This document shows positions 38,721-48,079 of a stretch of DNA of 64,000 nt, piece by piece. The notes below the pieces were generated by a model. That model worked only from the letters and a program-made list of their open reading frames with translations. It made no database searches and had not been told where the DNA came from. The stretch is from Aminobacterium colombiense DSM 12261. Lineage in GTDB: Bacteria; Synergistota; Synergistia; Synergistales; Aminobacteriaceae. Position numbers and translations under genes: made by a program. Location: positions 1,674,001 to 1,738,000 of the forward strand of contig NC_014011.1 in NCBI RefSeq assembly GCF_000025885.1, read 5' to 3'. Numbering within the stretch: the stretch's first letter is position 1; each line of letters begins with the position of its first letter.

Positions 38721-39872
38721 TTACCATTCGGCGATGGTGCCGTCTTCTAGCCTCCATACAGGGTTTTTCCAATTCATATTTTCATCGGTCTTCTGACGAA
38801 CCACTTCTTCATTAATGGAAACCCCCAGGCCTGGGCCTTTAAGCAGTTTTATATAACCATTTTCATATTCAAAGAGTGCCGGGTTTTCGAGATAGTCAAG
38901 CAGGTCCGCACCTACATTGTAATGGATGTTCAGGCTTTGTTCCTGAATGATAGCGTTTGGCGTACAGAAATCAACTTGCAGGCACGCAGCCAGGGCTATG
39001 GGGCCCAGAGGGCAATGGGGGGCCAGAGCCACATCGTAGGCTTCTGCCATAGCGGCTATTTTGCGCACTTCCCAGATTCCGCCGGCGTGACTGAGGTCAG
39101 GCTGAATAATATCTACCGCCCCATCGGTGAGAAGAGTTTTGAAATCCCAGCGCCCAAAGTTCCGTTCCCCTGTGGCAATGGGCATAGTCGCATGACGGCG
39201 CAGTTCCACAAAGGCCTCGCGATTCTCTACCAGTACCGGCTCCTCAACGAACATGAGCCGGTAGGGTTCAAGCTCTTTCATGAGAATTCTAGCCATAGCC
39301 TTATGTACCCGTCCATGAAAGTCAAGGGCTATGTCTATTTTTTGTCCTAATGCGTCTCTAATAGCCTGAACCCTGGCGAGTACTTCATCCACCTTTTCAT
39401 AAGAGTCGATCCAGCCCAACTCTTCGGTGGCATTCATCTTTATTGCCGTCATGCCAGCGTCATACTTCGCTTTGGCTTCGGCTGCCACGTCAGAAGGCCT
39501 GTCCCCACCGATCCACGAGTAAACTCTGATCTTCTGACGTACTGCGCCGCCAAGCATTTTATAAACGGGCAAACCGTAGATTTTTCCGGTAATGTCCCAT
39601 AGGGCCTGTTCTATACCGGAAATCGCGCTCATGAGTACGGGGCCGCCGCGATAAAAGCCACCCCGGTAGAGAACCTGCCAGATATCCTCAATTTCTGTAG
39701 CATCCCGGCCGATAAGATATTCTTCCATCTCCCGAACAGCAGCTGCCACTGTAGTGGCTCTTCCTTCAACTACTGGCTCTCCCCATCCCACCACTCCATC
39801 ATCAGTAACAACTTTTAAGAAAAGCCATCGCGGTGGAACTTTAAAAAGATCGAGACTTGCTATGCGGCTCAT
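38721..39872 (-). CDS. dgoD: D-galactonate dehydratase
   Basis: 383 residues, enolase superfamily (mandelate racemase group). All DgoD active-site residues are visible: DFHGR (Asp, His; about 184-188), VEEP (Glu), TGERNF (Glu), APHCPLGP (catalytic His; about 283-290) and IIQEQS (Glu). Other close matches to Escherichia coli DgoD are RGGFYRGGPVLMSAISGIEQ, YSWIGGDRPSDV and QPDLSHAGGI. It dehydrates D-galactonate to 2-keto-3-deoxygalactonate. It ends a minus-strand cluster with the kinase and aldolase that would complete the pathway. Confidence 0.92.
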   Translation of the reverse strand: MSRIASLDLFKVPPRWLFLKVVTDDGVVGWGEPVVEGRATTVAAAVREMEEYLIGRDATEIEDIWQVLYRGGFYRGGPVLMSAISGIEQALWDITGKIYGLPVYKMLGGAVRQKIRVYSWIGGDRPSDVAAEAKAKYDAGMTAIKMNATEELGWIDSYEKVDEVLARVQAIRDALGQKIDIALDFHGRVHKAMARILMKELEPYRLMFVEEPVLVENREAFVELRRHATMPIATGERNFGRWDFKTLLTDGAVDIIQPDLSHAGGIWEVRKIAAMAEAYDVALAPHCPLGPIALAACLQVDFCTPNAIIQEQSLNIHYNVGADLLDYLENPALFEYENGYIKLLKGPGLGVSINEEVVRQKTDENMNWKNPVWRLEDGTIAEW

Positions 39873-39887
39873 AAGAGGTCTCCTCTA

Positions 39888-40916
39888 TTAGCGCTGTACG
39901 CGCCCGCTGGCATCGCCGCCAGCCAGAGTCAAAGCATCTTTCACCGTAACCCTATTGAAATCTCCATAAATAGTATGTTTCAGTGCTGAGGCCGCCACCG
40001 CGAACTCCAAAGCCTCCTGAGGCGTTTCGAAGTTATTGAGACCATATATCAGACCAGATCCAAAAGAATCGCCGCCGCCGATACGGTCTACTATATGGCG
40101 GATTTCGTACTTTTTGCTGACGTGGACTTCTCCTCGTTCAGCAAGGATAGCTGACCAGTTGTTCCAATCCGCGCTGATACTTTCTCGCAGGCTTACGGCC
40201 AGATATCTCACTCTGGGGAACTGTGCGAGCATTTTCTGGCTCAGGGCCCTATATTTATCTATATCCAGGGATCCCGAGGTCACATCCACATCGGCTTCGA
40301 TGCCCAGACATTTCTGGCAGTCCTCCTCGTTAGCGATAACAAGATCCACATAGTTCATGAGCTCAGGCATAACCTCAAGGGGAGTTTTGCCCCATTTCCA
40401 CAACTTATTGCGATAGTTGAGGTCGCATGAAACAGTAATGGCTTTTTCTTTACATTTTTTGAGGGCTTCAAGGGTTACATCGGCAGTCCCTTCGGCAATG
40501 GCGGGGGTAATGCCAGTAACATGAAACCACTTGGCCCCATCGAGTATGGTATCCCAATCAAAATCTCCGGGTTTTACCTCGGCAATAGCTGAATGGGCCC
40601 GATCATAGATAACCCTGGAAGGGCGCATGCATGAACCGGTTTCTGTGTAGTATATGCCAAGGCGCTCTCCGCTCTTCCGTATAAAGCGAGTATCGACACC
40701 AAAACCTCTCAATTCATGAATAACACCATCGCCAATAGGGTTGTCAGGAACAGCTGTTACAAAAGCCGCATCTTCACCATAATTAGATAAGGCAACGGCC
40801 ACATTAGCTTCGGCACCGCCAAAAGTAGCCACAAATTGCGGTGTCTGGAGAATTTTTTCGCGGCCTGGAGGAGTAAGCCTCATCATAATTTCACCAAAGG
40901 TAATAAACTTTGCCAT
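39888..40916 (-). CDS. kdgK: PfkB family sugar kinase, probable 2-keto-3-deoxygluconate/galactonate kinase
   Basis: About 342 residues. Ribokinase fold with [12 protein letters not shown] at the start, [15 protein letters not shown] (sugar-binding glycines), [22 protein letters not shown] and the catalytic [14 protein letters not shown] (Asp base). The longer insert after ANEEDC is common in KDG kinases of this type. Position between dgoD and the aldolase supports phosphorylation of 2-keto-3-deoxy-galactonate or -gluconate. ATG 40916 is used because AAGG lies 12 bases upstream, while the earlier ATG touches it. Confidence 0.86.
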   Translation of the reverse strand: MAKFITFGEIMMRLTPPGREKILQTPQFVATFGGAEANVAVALSNYGEDAAFVTAVPDNPIGDGVIHELRGFGVDTRFIRKSGERLGIYYTETGSCMRPSRVIYDRAHSAIAEVKPGDFDWDTILDGAKWFHVTGITPAIAEGTADVTLEALKKCKEKAITVSCDLNYRNKLWKWGKTPLEVMPELMNYVDLVIANEEDCQKCLGIEADVDVTSGSLDIDKYRALSQKMLAQFPRVRYLAVSLRESISADWNNWSAILAERGEVHVSKKYEIRHIVDRIGGGDSFGSGLIYGLNNFETPQEALEFAVAASALKHTIYGDFNRVTVKDALTLAGGDASGRVQR

Positions 40917-40933
40917 AACCGAACGCATCCTTT

Positions 40934-41596
40934 CTATTTCAAACCAGCCCGAATTCGGGTAATTTCATGTAATACTTTCTCTACTGCCTCTCGAACAGCC
41001 TCGTAACTGCCATCTGTACCCGCAGGCTTAGTGAGAGCACTTCCCAAACCAACAGCAAAGGCTCCGGCCTTGAACCATTCCTCCATATTCTCGAGAGAAA
41101 CACCGCCAATAGGCATTATATTGGCATAAGGAACCGGTCCATGTACGGCTTTGATGAATTTGGGGCCAAGTACGCTGCCAGGAAAGGCTTTCACTACGTC
41201 AACACCAAGTTCCAACGCATGCATGAGTTCTGTAACTGTCCCTATACCTGGCATTGCAGGCAAGCCATAACGGTTGCAAGTGTAAACAACGTCATCGCTA
41301 AGACTTTGGGACACAATAAACTCTGCGCCATTGGCAATACACATTCTGGCTGTAGCTTCATCCACAACGGTTCCCGCCCCAACAAAACATCCCTGTCCTC
41401 TATGGCGCTCGGCAGAAGTGCGCATAATGTCGAGAGACCCGGGAAAGGTCATGGAAACTTCAACGGCTTTCATCCCCGCGTCAAACATGGCGTCTGCCAT
41501 GGCAATTCCTTTTTCCACACTTTCTGTACGGATAATACCCACGACACCTTGTTCTTCTATAGCTGAAAGAATTTCATATTTTCTAATACGGATCAT
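40934..41596 (-). CDS. 2-keto-3-deoxy-6-phospho-gluconate/galactonate aldolase
   Basis: About 220 residues, single-domain class-I aldolase. Marks are [36 protein letters not shown] (Glu), [41 protein letters not shown] (Schiff-base Lys) and [14 protein letters not shown]. It splits the kinase product into pyruvate and glyceraldehyde-3-phosphate. ATG 41596 overlaps the IclR stop by one base (TAATG) and has GGAGG upstream. It is a second KDPG-type aldolase in the window, distinct from the two-domain one at 34.8 kb. Confidence 0.87.
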   Translation of the reverse strand: MIRIRKYEILSAIEEQGVVGIIRTESVEKGIAMADAMFDAGMKAVEVSMTFPGSLDIMRTSAERHRGQGCFVGAGTVVDEATARMCIANGAEFIVSQSLSDDVVYTCNRYGLPAMPGIGTVTELMHALELGVDVVKAFPGSVLGPKFIKAVHGPVPYANIMPIGGVSLENMEEWFKAGAFAVGLGSALTKPAGTDGSYEAVREAVEKVLHEITRIRAGLK

Positions 41597-42384
41597 TACC
41601 ATCCCTCCTTAGTAGTTTCTAAATGACGTCGATTGATTCGAAGGGAAATTTTTGCAGTTTCCTGCGCCAGTTTCCGTCCCACCAACGCAGCCTGTTTATC
41701 ATCAAAACGATAGGCTGGTGCGGAAACGCTTACTGCTCCCAGGGGGAATCCATTTCTGTCAACAATAGGAGCAGCCACGCAGCGAATTCCTTCTTCATTC
41801 TCCTGATTTTCTTCGCTATACCCTCGCGTTTTATATATTTTTAATAGATTCAATAACTCTTTAGGATCGGTGATCGTATTCGCTGTCCTACTTTCAAGGG
41901 GTGTTCTTTCTAAATAGATTTCAACTTGGCCTGCAGGAAGAGCCGAAAGTATCGCTTTCCCCCCAGCAGTGCTATAGAGAGGAAGTTCCGCTCCCACCTT
42001 CGATCTCATCAACAGCGGACTTGGACTCTCAAGTTTTTCCAAGTAATAGGCTCGCCCGCTTTCGAAAACAAAAAGATGGATCGTCTCGCCTGAATAATCT
42101 CTCATAATCTCTAGGATGTCACGAGACATTTCCAGCAGTCCTGACCGCTTATTGTAGCTTGCAGACCACTTCACCACCGCTGGCCCTATTTGATAGCGCC
42201 CATAGGGATCTTTTATGAGAATATTGCTATCGACAAAGGTTGCGAGAATTCGATATGCTGTTGTTTTCGAAAGTTTTGTGGCATTCGCTATTTCTGTTAA
42301 CCCGACAGGTTCAGGCCTATTAGAAAGATCTTCTAGTACGGCAATCGCTTTTTGAAGAACCTGCACCCTGTTTTTCTCAGACAT
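41596..42384 (-). CDS. IclR family transcriptional regulator of the sugar-acid cluster
   Basis: 262 residues. N-terminal winged helix VGLTEIANATKLSKTTAYRILATF (recognition helix), then the IclR effector domain with LYSTAGGKAILSALP, RGYSEENQENEEGIRCVAAPI and GAVSVSAPAYRF. It resembles KdgR-type regulators of sugar-acid catabolism. Translationally coupled to the aldolase and downstream of the TRAP genes, so it is most likely the local regulator. No operator was identified. Confidence 0.9.
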   Translation of the reverse strand: MSEKNRVQVLQKAIAVLEDLSNRPEPVGLTEIANATKLSKTTAYRILATFVDSNILIKDPYGRYQIGPAVVKWSASYNKRSGLLEMSRDILEIMRDYSGETIHLFVFESGRAYYLEKLESPSPLLMRSKVGAELPLYSTAGGKAILSALPAGQVEIYLERTPLESRTANTITDPKELLNLLKIYKTRGYSEENQENEEGIRCVAAPIVDRNGFPLGAVSVSAPAYRFDDKQAALVGRKLAQETAKISLRINRRHLETTKEGW

Positions 42385-42410
42385 GCACTATCACCTCTCC
42401 ACCCCTCATC

Positions 42411-43685
42411 TTACATTAAAGAGGGCAGCCACAACACGATTTGTGGAACATATGTTACGAGCATCACAACGATAAAAAGAGCTACGTACATGGGAACAAG
42501 AGATCGAACCAATGATATCAGGGACACTTTTGATATGGAGTTTGTCACATAAAGGACTGTCCCTACCGGCGGTGTGATGAGTCCGACACAAAGGTTCGTT
42601 ACCATAATGACGCCAAAGTGTATATCGTCAATCCCGTAACTTCTGCATACAGGAAGGAGAATCGGAACAAGAAGAAAAAGAGCTGGGGTCAAGTCAATTA
42701 CCATCCCCACAAGGAAAAGCAGAACGTTCAGGATAAGAAGAAACATGAGCTTGTTTTTAGTAATGCTCATAATCACTTCGGTAAGAAGCTGGGGAACCTG
42801 GGCCACAGCGAGAAACCACGTCAACGCCATAGCTGATGCGCACACCAACATGACTACTCCTGTATTAAGGGAAGCACCTTTGAGTATTTCCGGATAGTCA
42901 GACCATCTCACATCATATAGGAAATATGACACAATAATAGCATAGACAACAGCGACCGCTCCGGCTTCTGTGGCTGTAAAAATACCGCCGAGAATGCCTC
43001 CCAAGATAATAACGGGGAGAATTAATGCCCAAACTGTTTTTCTGAAAATCCCCAAAAACTCTCCAAAACCTACTCGATCACCCACAGGGTAATTATTTTT
43101 GCGAGCTATGAAATAAGAAACAGCTAGAAGGGCAATTCCTATAAGAATTCCTGGAATCGCGCCGCCAAGAAAGAGCTTAGCAATAGAAATCTGAGCAATA
43201 GACCCAAGAATGATCATGGGAACGCTGGGTGGAATAATTGGGCCAATAACAGAAGAAGCAGCAGTGATAGCCGCAGAGAATTCTTTGTCATACCCGCCTT
43301 TTTCCATCATGGGAATCTCAAGAGAGCCCAATGCGGCAGCGTCAGCAACTGCAGAACCACTAATTCCCGCAAAAAGCATGCTGGCAACTACATTAACGTA
43401 GGCAAGCCCACCTTTTACCCGACCAACGAGAGCGTTGGCAAAGAGCAAAATATCGTTGACAAGTCCCGCTTTGTTCATTATTTCGCCGGCCAGCATGAAA
43501 AATGGGATAGCCAAAAGTGTATAGACATCAACACCGGTAATCATACGTCGAGCGAGAACCATAGGCTCAAAAGTTCCCGTCACAAACATAAGGGCCAATG
43601 CGGAAAGGCCTATTCCAAATCCGATGGGAACGCCAAGAATAGTCAACCCCAACAAAGAACCAAGAAATGCTAACAAAACTACCAT
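42411..43685 (-). CDS. TRAP transporter large permease (DctM type)
   Basis: 424 residues, about 12 hydrophobic spans. DctM signatures: LTILGVPIGFGIGLSALALM, IPFFMLAGEIMNKAGL, NVVASMLFAGISGSAVADAAALG, GPIIPPSVPMIILG and DLTPALFLLVPILLP, ending with LCVGLITPPVGTVLYVTNSI. It is the ion-coupled transport subunit of a tripartite periplasmic-binding-protein transporter. ATG 43685 overlaps the region just after the DctQ stop. Substrate is probably a sugar acid, from the surrounding enzymes. Confidence 0.92.
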   Translation of the reverse strand: MVVLLAFLGSLLGLTILGVPIGFGIGLSALALMFVTGTFEPMVLARRMITGVDVYTLLAIPFFMLAGEIMNKAGLVNDILLFANALVGRVKGGLAYVNVVASMLFAGISGSAVADAAALGSLEIPMMEKGGYDKEFSAAITAASSVIGPIIPPSVPMIILGSIAQISIAKLFLGGAIPGILIGIALLAVSYFIARKNNYPVGDRVGFGEFLGIFRKTVWALILPVIILGGILGGIFTATEAGAVAVVYAIIVSYFLYDVRWSDYPEILKGASLNTGVVMLVCASAMALTWFLAVAQVPQLLTEVIMSITKNKLMFLLILNVLLFLVGMVIDLTPALFLLVPILLPVCRSYGIDDIHFGVIMVTNLCVGLITPPVGTVLYVTNSISKVSLISLVRSLVPMYVALFIVVMLVTYVPQIVLWLPSLM

Positions 43686-43686
43686 G

Positions 43687-44172
43687 TCAGGCTTCCTCCA
43701 CTTCAGAACACCAAATACGTGCTATCTGACGAGCCATTTCAAGAAGCATCATCATTGTGGCAAAGGGAACGGCCGAATACTGCCATGCCACCGAAATAAC
43801 GAGAATAGATGTTTTCTGCACATATATCCTGGAGATGTAATCAATTCCTCCCTTAAGAAGGATGAACAGAAAAGTCGTAATCAGAAGGGCTATGGTTATT
43901 TTCAACCCCTTTCCTGTCGAGCCCTTGGTGCGCTCAATAAGAACATCAAAAGCCGGGTGCAGACCAATTTTTAATCCGGAAGCGATAGCCATAAAAGACA
44001 TCCATACAAAAGCAAAACGGCTCACCTCATCGACCCAGGGAAAGGCCATATGGAAAAAACGGAAAATAACGTTTGTAAAAACCGAAAACACCATAACCCC
44101 GAGCATAACAATCGCTATACCGTCAGCCAAACGATACATATAACGATACAGGGCATTCATAAAACTCTTCAT
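43687..44172 (-). CDS. TRAP transporter small permease (DctQ type)
   Basis: 161 residues with four hydrophobic spans. Typical phrases are VMVFSVFTNVIFRFFHMAFPWVDEVSRFAFVWMSFMAIASGLK (read in blocks) and the amphipathic HPAFDVL. DctQ is the small membrane partner of DctM. ATG 44172 has GAGGAG upstream. Confidence 0.88.
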   Translation of the reverse strand: MKSFMNALYRYMYRLADGIAIVMLGVMVFSVFTNVIFRFFHMAFPWVDEVSRFAFVWMSFMAIASGLKIGLHPAFDVLIERTKGSTGKGLKITIALLITTFLFILLKGGIDYISRIYVQKTSILVISVAWQYSAVPFATMMMLLEMARQIARIWCSEVEEA

Positions 44173-44220
44173 AATACGAACGAGCTCCTCTCGCCATGTT
44201 CTTCCTTAAAATTAAAATCC

Positions 44221-44264
44221 CGGCAGAAAGGAGCCTGCTTTCTAAAAACAGCTCCTTTCTGCCG
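44221..44264 (-). other. intercistronic hairpin between dctP and dctQ
   Basis: Perfect 14-pair stem CGGCAGAAAGGAGC with GCTCCTTTCTGCCG. On the minus strand it follows the dctP stop by 17 bases and is trailed by GGGATTTTAATTTT. It probably partly terminates transcription or protects the upstream mRNA, so that binding protein exceeds permease. Confidence 0.65.
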
Positions 44265-44281
44265 GAAAAGTTACCTACTGC

Positions 44282-45283
44282 TTATTTTTCAAACTTTTTG
44301 CCAATCTCTCTGATCTGCTCAACAAATGGGGCCGCTTCGGGGCAGCTCTTTATATAATCTGCAATAATTGGCTCTGTACTTTCAATGAAAGGTTTTAGAT
44401 CAGGATAGGTAACTTCAAGACCTTTATCAATGGTTTTCTGCAATACCAGTTCGTCTTCTTCTCTTGTCCGCTTGTCAATCTCCGCAATGGAAGCCATAGT
44501 TGCGTCATAAACAATGGTCTGTTCTTCTGCTGTAAGTTTATCCCATACCTTCTGATTGATGACAAAGTACTGGAATCCAAAAATATGATTTGTCATGGCT
44601 ACATACTTCTGAACATCGTACCATCCAGAGTAATATGAAGTCATAAGGGGGTTATCCTGACCATGAACAACACCCTGCTGCAACGCTGTAAAGACTTCGC
44701 TCATGGGCATGACAACTGTGCTGAAGCCAAATCCCTGCATTAGTTTAATGATAACTTCGCCCTGCCATACGCGCATTTTTATGCCCTTACAATCTTCAAA
44801 AGAGTTAATGGGCTTCTTATTGTTTGAAATAACCCTGAAACCTCTCGGGAAAGCTCCAAGAATTTTAACGCCGAGAGGCTCAAGGCTTTTATAGATCTCT
44901 TCCCCGATAGGACCGTTAAAAACGGCGTCTGCATGTTCATAGCTATTGAACATATAGGGAAGCTGAAGCAATTTGAACAAATCTACGGTGTTTTCCCAAA
45001 GATTTCCTGTAAGAGCCATTTCAATGGTTCCCAACTGCACTCCCTCTACGAACTCCTGCTCGGCACCAAGCTGGTTATTTGGGAATATCTGTACCTTTAA
45101 GGAACCATTGCTTTTAGACTCGACATTCGCTTTAAAAATATCATTAAGCACAACGTTGGCGGGGTGATCCGCTGGAAAATAATTTGCGATCTTCAATGTC
45201 GTAGCCGCAAAAGCCATGGATGAAAAAGCTACAATAAAAAGAGCTGTCAAAGCTACTGTACGAACAACACGTTTCATCTTCAC
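44282..45283 (-). CDS. TRAP transporter substrate-binding protein (DctP type)
   Basis: About 333 residues. Sec signal (VVRTVALTALFIVAFSSMAFAA), then the DctP fold: LKIANYFPADHPANVVLNDI, LGAEQEFVEGVQLGTIEMAL, KGIKMRVWQGEVIIK (Arg that binds the ligand carboxylate), MPMSEVFTALQQGVVHGQDNP. It captures an organic acid in the periplasm. GTG 45283 sits 9 bases after GAGGAGG; ATG 45277 is an alternative and the earlier ATG overlaps the ribosome site. Ligand is most likely an aldonate or uronate by context. Confidence 0.9.
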   Translation of the reverse strand: MKMKRVVRTVALTALFIVAFSSMAFAATTLKIANYFPADHPANVVLNDIFKANVESKSNGSLKVQIFPNNQLGAEQEFVEGVQLGTIEMALTGNLWENTVDLFKLLQLPYMFNSYEHADAVFNGPIGEEIYKSLEPLGVKILGAFPRGFRVISNNKKPINSFEDCKGIKMRVWQGEVIIKLMQGFGFSTVVMPMSEVFTALQQGVVHGQDNPLMTSYYSGWYDVQKYVAMTNHIFGFQYFVINQKVWDKLTAEEQTIVYDATMASIAEIDKRTREEDELVLQKTIDKGLEVTYPDLKPFIESTEPIIADYIKSCPEAAPFVEQIREIGKKFEK

Positions 45284-45399
45284 AACAAACAGCCTCCTCA
45301 AAAAAAGTTTTTAAGTGTACCGTTCTTACTGCCCGATCAAGCCAATGCGTGATTCTACTCTTTACACAATCCCCCGGGAAGCAGCTCCTCCTTTCGTTT

Positions 45400-46884
45400 T
45401 TATAAGATCACTCCATGTTTAAATAAGCCGATCTCCCCTATATTTAAATGTTCATTAGAGGTTTCCCGGCCATTGGCCACTTCAAACACAAGATCAATGA
45501 GATCGCCAAGAAGAGCGTCCCGCTCTTCACCTTCTAAAAGACGCCCCCCATTAAAATCCATCCAGCTTTTCTTCCTTTTGTAAAGGGACGAATTGGTAGC
45601 TATTTTTATTGATGGAACTACTGAACTATAGGGAGTCCCCCGGCCGGTGGTAAAAAGGGTCAAAACAGCTCCGCTTGCCGCGAGAGAAGTTACAGAAACG
45701 GGGTCATTTCCAGGACTGAAAACAATATTCACACCTGAACGGCCGTAGCACTCTCCATATTGCAAAACATCCGCTACTAAACCGGAACCAGTTTTTTGCA
45801 CAGCACCCAGGGATTTTTCCTCAAGAGTGGTAATACCTCCCTCTTTGTTTCCAGGAGAAGGGTTTTCATATACAGGCTGGTGATAAGAAGTGTAGTATTC
45901 CTTGAACCAATTGATCATTTTCACAAAACGGATAAAAACATCTTCTTCTTCAATTCGGGAGGTCAGAGTATCCTCCGCCCCGAACATTTCAGGGATTTCT
46001 GTAGCGAGCAGAGTCCCTCCCCAATGGGTCAGATAGTCTGAAAAAAGACCAACCAGAGGGTTGGCGGTAATACTTGAAAAGGCATCGCTGCCGCCGCACT
46101 TTACCCCAACAACCAAATCTGACGAAGGGCACTCCTCTCGCGTAAAACAACCACCCGCCGCTAACTTGTCAAGACGGGAAAAAAGCGCCTCTACATCATC
46201 GGATTCTTCTTGAAGCACTGTATATTCAACATTAAAATGATGGGAAAGACGGTCTTTCATATAGGATATCTGCAAATTTTCACACCCCATCCCCACCACT
46301 AACACCCCTGCGGCATTGCCATTAAAGGCCAAACCTGAAAGAGCTTGCAAAGTAAACTCAAAATCATCGCCTAGCTGGGAACAACCGTAGGGATGCGCTA
46401 ATACCCGTACTCTGTCTATCCAATCCGGTGCTTCATATCGTGGGATGAGATTTCGCAAAATATCGTTAATGCAGCTTACTGTGGGAATGACCCAAAGTTC
46501 ATTGCGGATACCAACTCGACCGGTAGGGCGGCGATATCCCATAAAGCTTTTGGCTTGAAAGGGAGTTTTTACTTGAGGAGAAACGTAATTCCATTCAGCT
46601 GGCCAATCAACTCCGAGGGCTGTTTTCAGGTTATGGGTATGAACCCAGTCACCAGCCCGTATATTGCACAATGCCACCCCTATGGGATGGCCGTATTTTA
46701 TAACCTTCTCTTGAGCTGCTATATCTTTCAACGCAACCTTGTGGCCCGCGGGGATCCTTTCATTCACAGGAATAGAAAAACCTTCATCCAGTACAAGAAT
46801 GTCACCTTTACTTAGTTCGTGAACTGTCACAGCAATGGTGTCCTCTGTCCTCAACCTTACTCCCTGAAAAGACCTCATCTTCAT
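45400..46884 (-). CDS. uxaA: UxaA-type altronate/galactarate-family dehydratase
   Basis: 494 residues, full-length: an N-terminal SAF domain (about 1-95, AVTVHELSKGDILVLDEGF, HPIGVALCNIRAGDWVHTHN) and the large catalytic domain with GYRRPTGRVGIRNELWVIPT, LAHPYGCSQLGDDF, GVLVVGMGCENLQ and VGVKCGGSDAFSSITANPLVG. The SAF-containing long form is typical of D-altronate dehydratase UxaA; galactarate dehydratase GarD is the main alternative. The product, 2-keto-3-deoxygluconate or a deoxy-ketoglucarate, could enter the kinase and aldolase steps of the same cluster. ATG 46884 has GGGGGG upstream. Confidence 0.85.
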   Translation of the reverse strand: MKMRSFQGVRLRTEDTIAVTVHELSKGDILVLDEGFSIPVNERIPAGHKVALKDIAAQEKVIKYGHPIGVALCNIRAGDWVHTHNLKTALGVDWPAEWNYVSPQVKTPFQAKSFMGYRRPTGRVGIRNELWVIPTVSCINDILRNLIPRYEAPDWIDRVRVLAHPYGCSQLGDDFEFTLQALSGLAFNGNAAGVLVVGMGCENLQISYMKDRLSHHFNVEYTVLQEESDDVEALFSRLDKLAAGGCFTREECPSSDLVVGVKCGGSDAFSSITANPLVGLFSDYLTHWGGTLLATEIPEMFGAEDTLTSRIEEEDVFIRFVKMINWFKEYYTSYHQPVYENPSPGNKEGGITTLEEKSLGAVQKTGSGLVADVLQYGECYGRSGVNIVFSPGNDPVSVTSLAASGAVLTLFTTGRGTPYSSVVPSIKIATNSSLYKRKKSWMDFNGGRLLEGEERDALLGDLIDLVFEVANGRETSNEHLNIGEIGLFKHGVIL

Positions 46885-47014
46885 TGCCCCCCTGCTCTTT
46901 TCCGCGATGTGGACTTCTTAGCCGTAATGCGAACCATTACGTCTATTAAGCCATGGTTGGACATAAAAAGCAAGGCCTTCCAGACTCTTCATTGATCCTG
47001 TTTTTGTATACTTA

Positions 47015-47037
47015 TGCACAAATTCAAGACCTGGCAC
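47015..47037. repeat. REP-like repeat, half copy 3
   Basis: TGCACAAATTCAAGACCTGG followed by CAC, one arm of the dispersed element, alone. It lies in the 261-base region between the divergent uxaA and pstS genes, just upstream of the phosphate-box repeats. Confidence 0.8.
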
Positions 47038-47053
47038 GATTTTCTTAACATTA

Positions 47054-47098
47054 CTGTTACAAAGACGAAACATGGGCGTTACAAAGGGCCTTTATACT
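47054..47098 (+). promoter_or_regulatory. candidate PhoB boxes and -10 of pstS
   Basis: Three consecutive 11-base units: CTGTTACAAAG (47054-47064), ACGAAACATGG (47065-47075), GCGTTACAAAG (47076-47086). The first and third share GTTACAAAG exactly, 22 bases apart. The first resembles the CTGTCATAAA half of the Escherichia coli Pho box. A -10 TATACT follows at 47093-47098 with no recognisable -35, as in PhoB-activated promoters. Confidence 0.6.
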
Positions 47099-47145
47099 GT
47101 GAAATAACATCTCTGATACGTTAAATACAAGGAGGTTTTCAGGAA

Positions 47146-47955
47146 ATGAAGAAATTTATAGCAGGAGCAGTTCTCGCTGCAACTCTCGCCGTGAGCGGAA
47201 CCGCATTTGCAGCAGAGCTCGTCATCAAAGGATCCACAACAGTTCTTCCCATCGCACAATCGGCCGCTGAGAAATACATGACGGCCCATCCTGAAGTAGC
47301 CATTACAGTTTCTGGCGGCGGCAGCGGCAACGGTATTAAGGCCATTATCGACGGAACCACCGATATTGCTGATTCTTCAAGGTTCATAAAAAATGAAGAA
47401 GTGAAGGCTGCCGTAGAAAAAGGAACCTACCCTGTTCCTTTCGGTATCGCCATGGATGCCCTGATCCCTGTGGTTCACCCTTCTAACCCTGTCCAGGACC
47501 TTTCTATTGAACAGCTGAAAAAGATCTACATGGGTGAAATAAAGAACTGGAAAGATGTGGGCGGTTCAAACAAGCCCATTGCTATAGTGAGCCGTGACAC
47601 AAGTTCCGGAACCTACGAAACCTGGGAAAGCAAAATTCTCCATGGTGAGCGGGTAGACAAACGGGCGCTTATTGTTGCCTCTAACGGAGCCATGGTGCAA
47701 ACGGTGGCAAAAAATGAGAACGCTGTAGGTTATATAGGCCTTGGCTACCTCAATGACTCTGTAAAGGCCCTTAAAGTTGAAGGAATCTCTGGAAACAAAG
47801 AAAATGCGCTGAATGGAACTTTCCCTGTATCCCGTTACCTTTACATGTTTACAAAAGGATGGCCCTCTGGGGATATCCTCAACTTTATCAACTTCGTTCT
47901 GAGTGACGAAGGGCAAAAATTAGTTGGAGAAGCAGGCTTCGTGCCTATTCGATAA
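47146..47955 (+). CDS. pstS: phosphate-binding protein PstS
   Basis: 269 residues. Signal peptide KKFIAGAVLAATLAVSGTAFAA with cleavage after FAA. Phosphate-binding loops: LVIKGSTTVLPIAQSAAEKY, VSGGGSGNGIKAIIDGTTDI, ADSSRF and IVSRDTSSGTYETWES. It is the periplasmic receptor for the Pst uptake system. ATG 47146 has AAGGAGG upstream. It is the first gene of a complete pst-pho operon under candidate PhoB boxes. Confidence 0.94.
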   Translation: MKKFIAGAVLAATLAVSGTAFAAELVIKGSTTVLPIAQSAAEKYMTAHPEVAITVSGGGSGNGIKAIIDGTTDIADSSRFIKNEEVKAAVEKGTYPVPFGIAMDALIPVVHPSNPVQDLSIEQLKKIYMGEIKNWKDVGGSNKPIAIVSRDTSSGTYETWESKILHGERVDKRALIVASNGAMVQTVAKNENAVGYIGLGYLNDSVKALKVEGISGNKENALNGTFPVSRYLYMFTKGWPSGDILNFINFVLSDEGQKLVGEAGFVPIR

Positions 47956-48012
47956 ATATAGATAGACCCGACCCTCCTCCTATATGGCACTGTCAGCTAT
48001 AGTAGCACCTCA

Positions 48013-48045
48013 GGAATTCGCCCGTCCCCCCGGTGGGCGAATTTC
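48013..48045 (+). other. intercistronic hairpin between pstS and pstC
   Basis: Eleven-pair stem (GGAATTCGCCC with GGGCGAATTTC, one G-T pair) and an 11-base loop, 58 bases after the pstS stop; only ATTTCTG follows. It is a likely mRNA-stability or partial-termination element that raises PstS relative to the membrane genes. Confidence 0.6.
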
Positions 48046-48079
48046 TGCCTGGCATAGAAAGAACTAAGGAAAGGGAATA

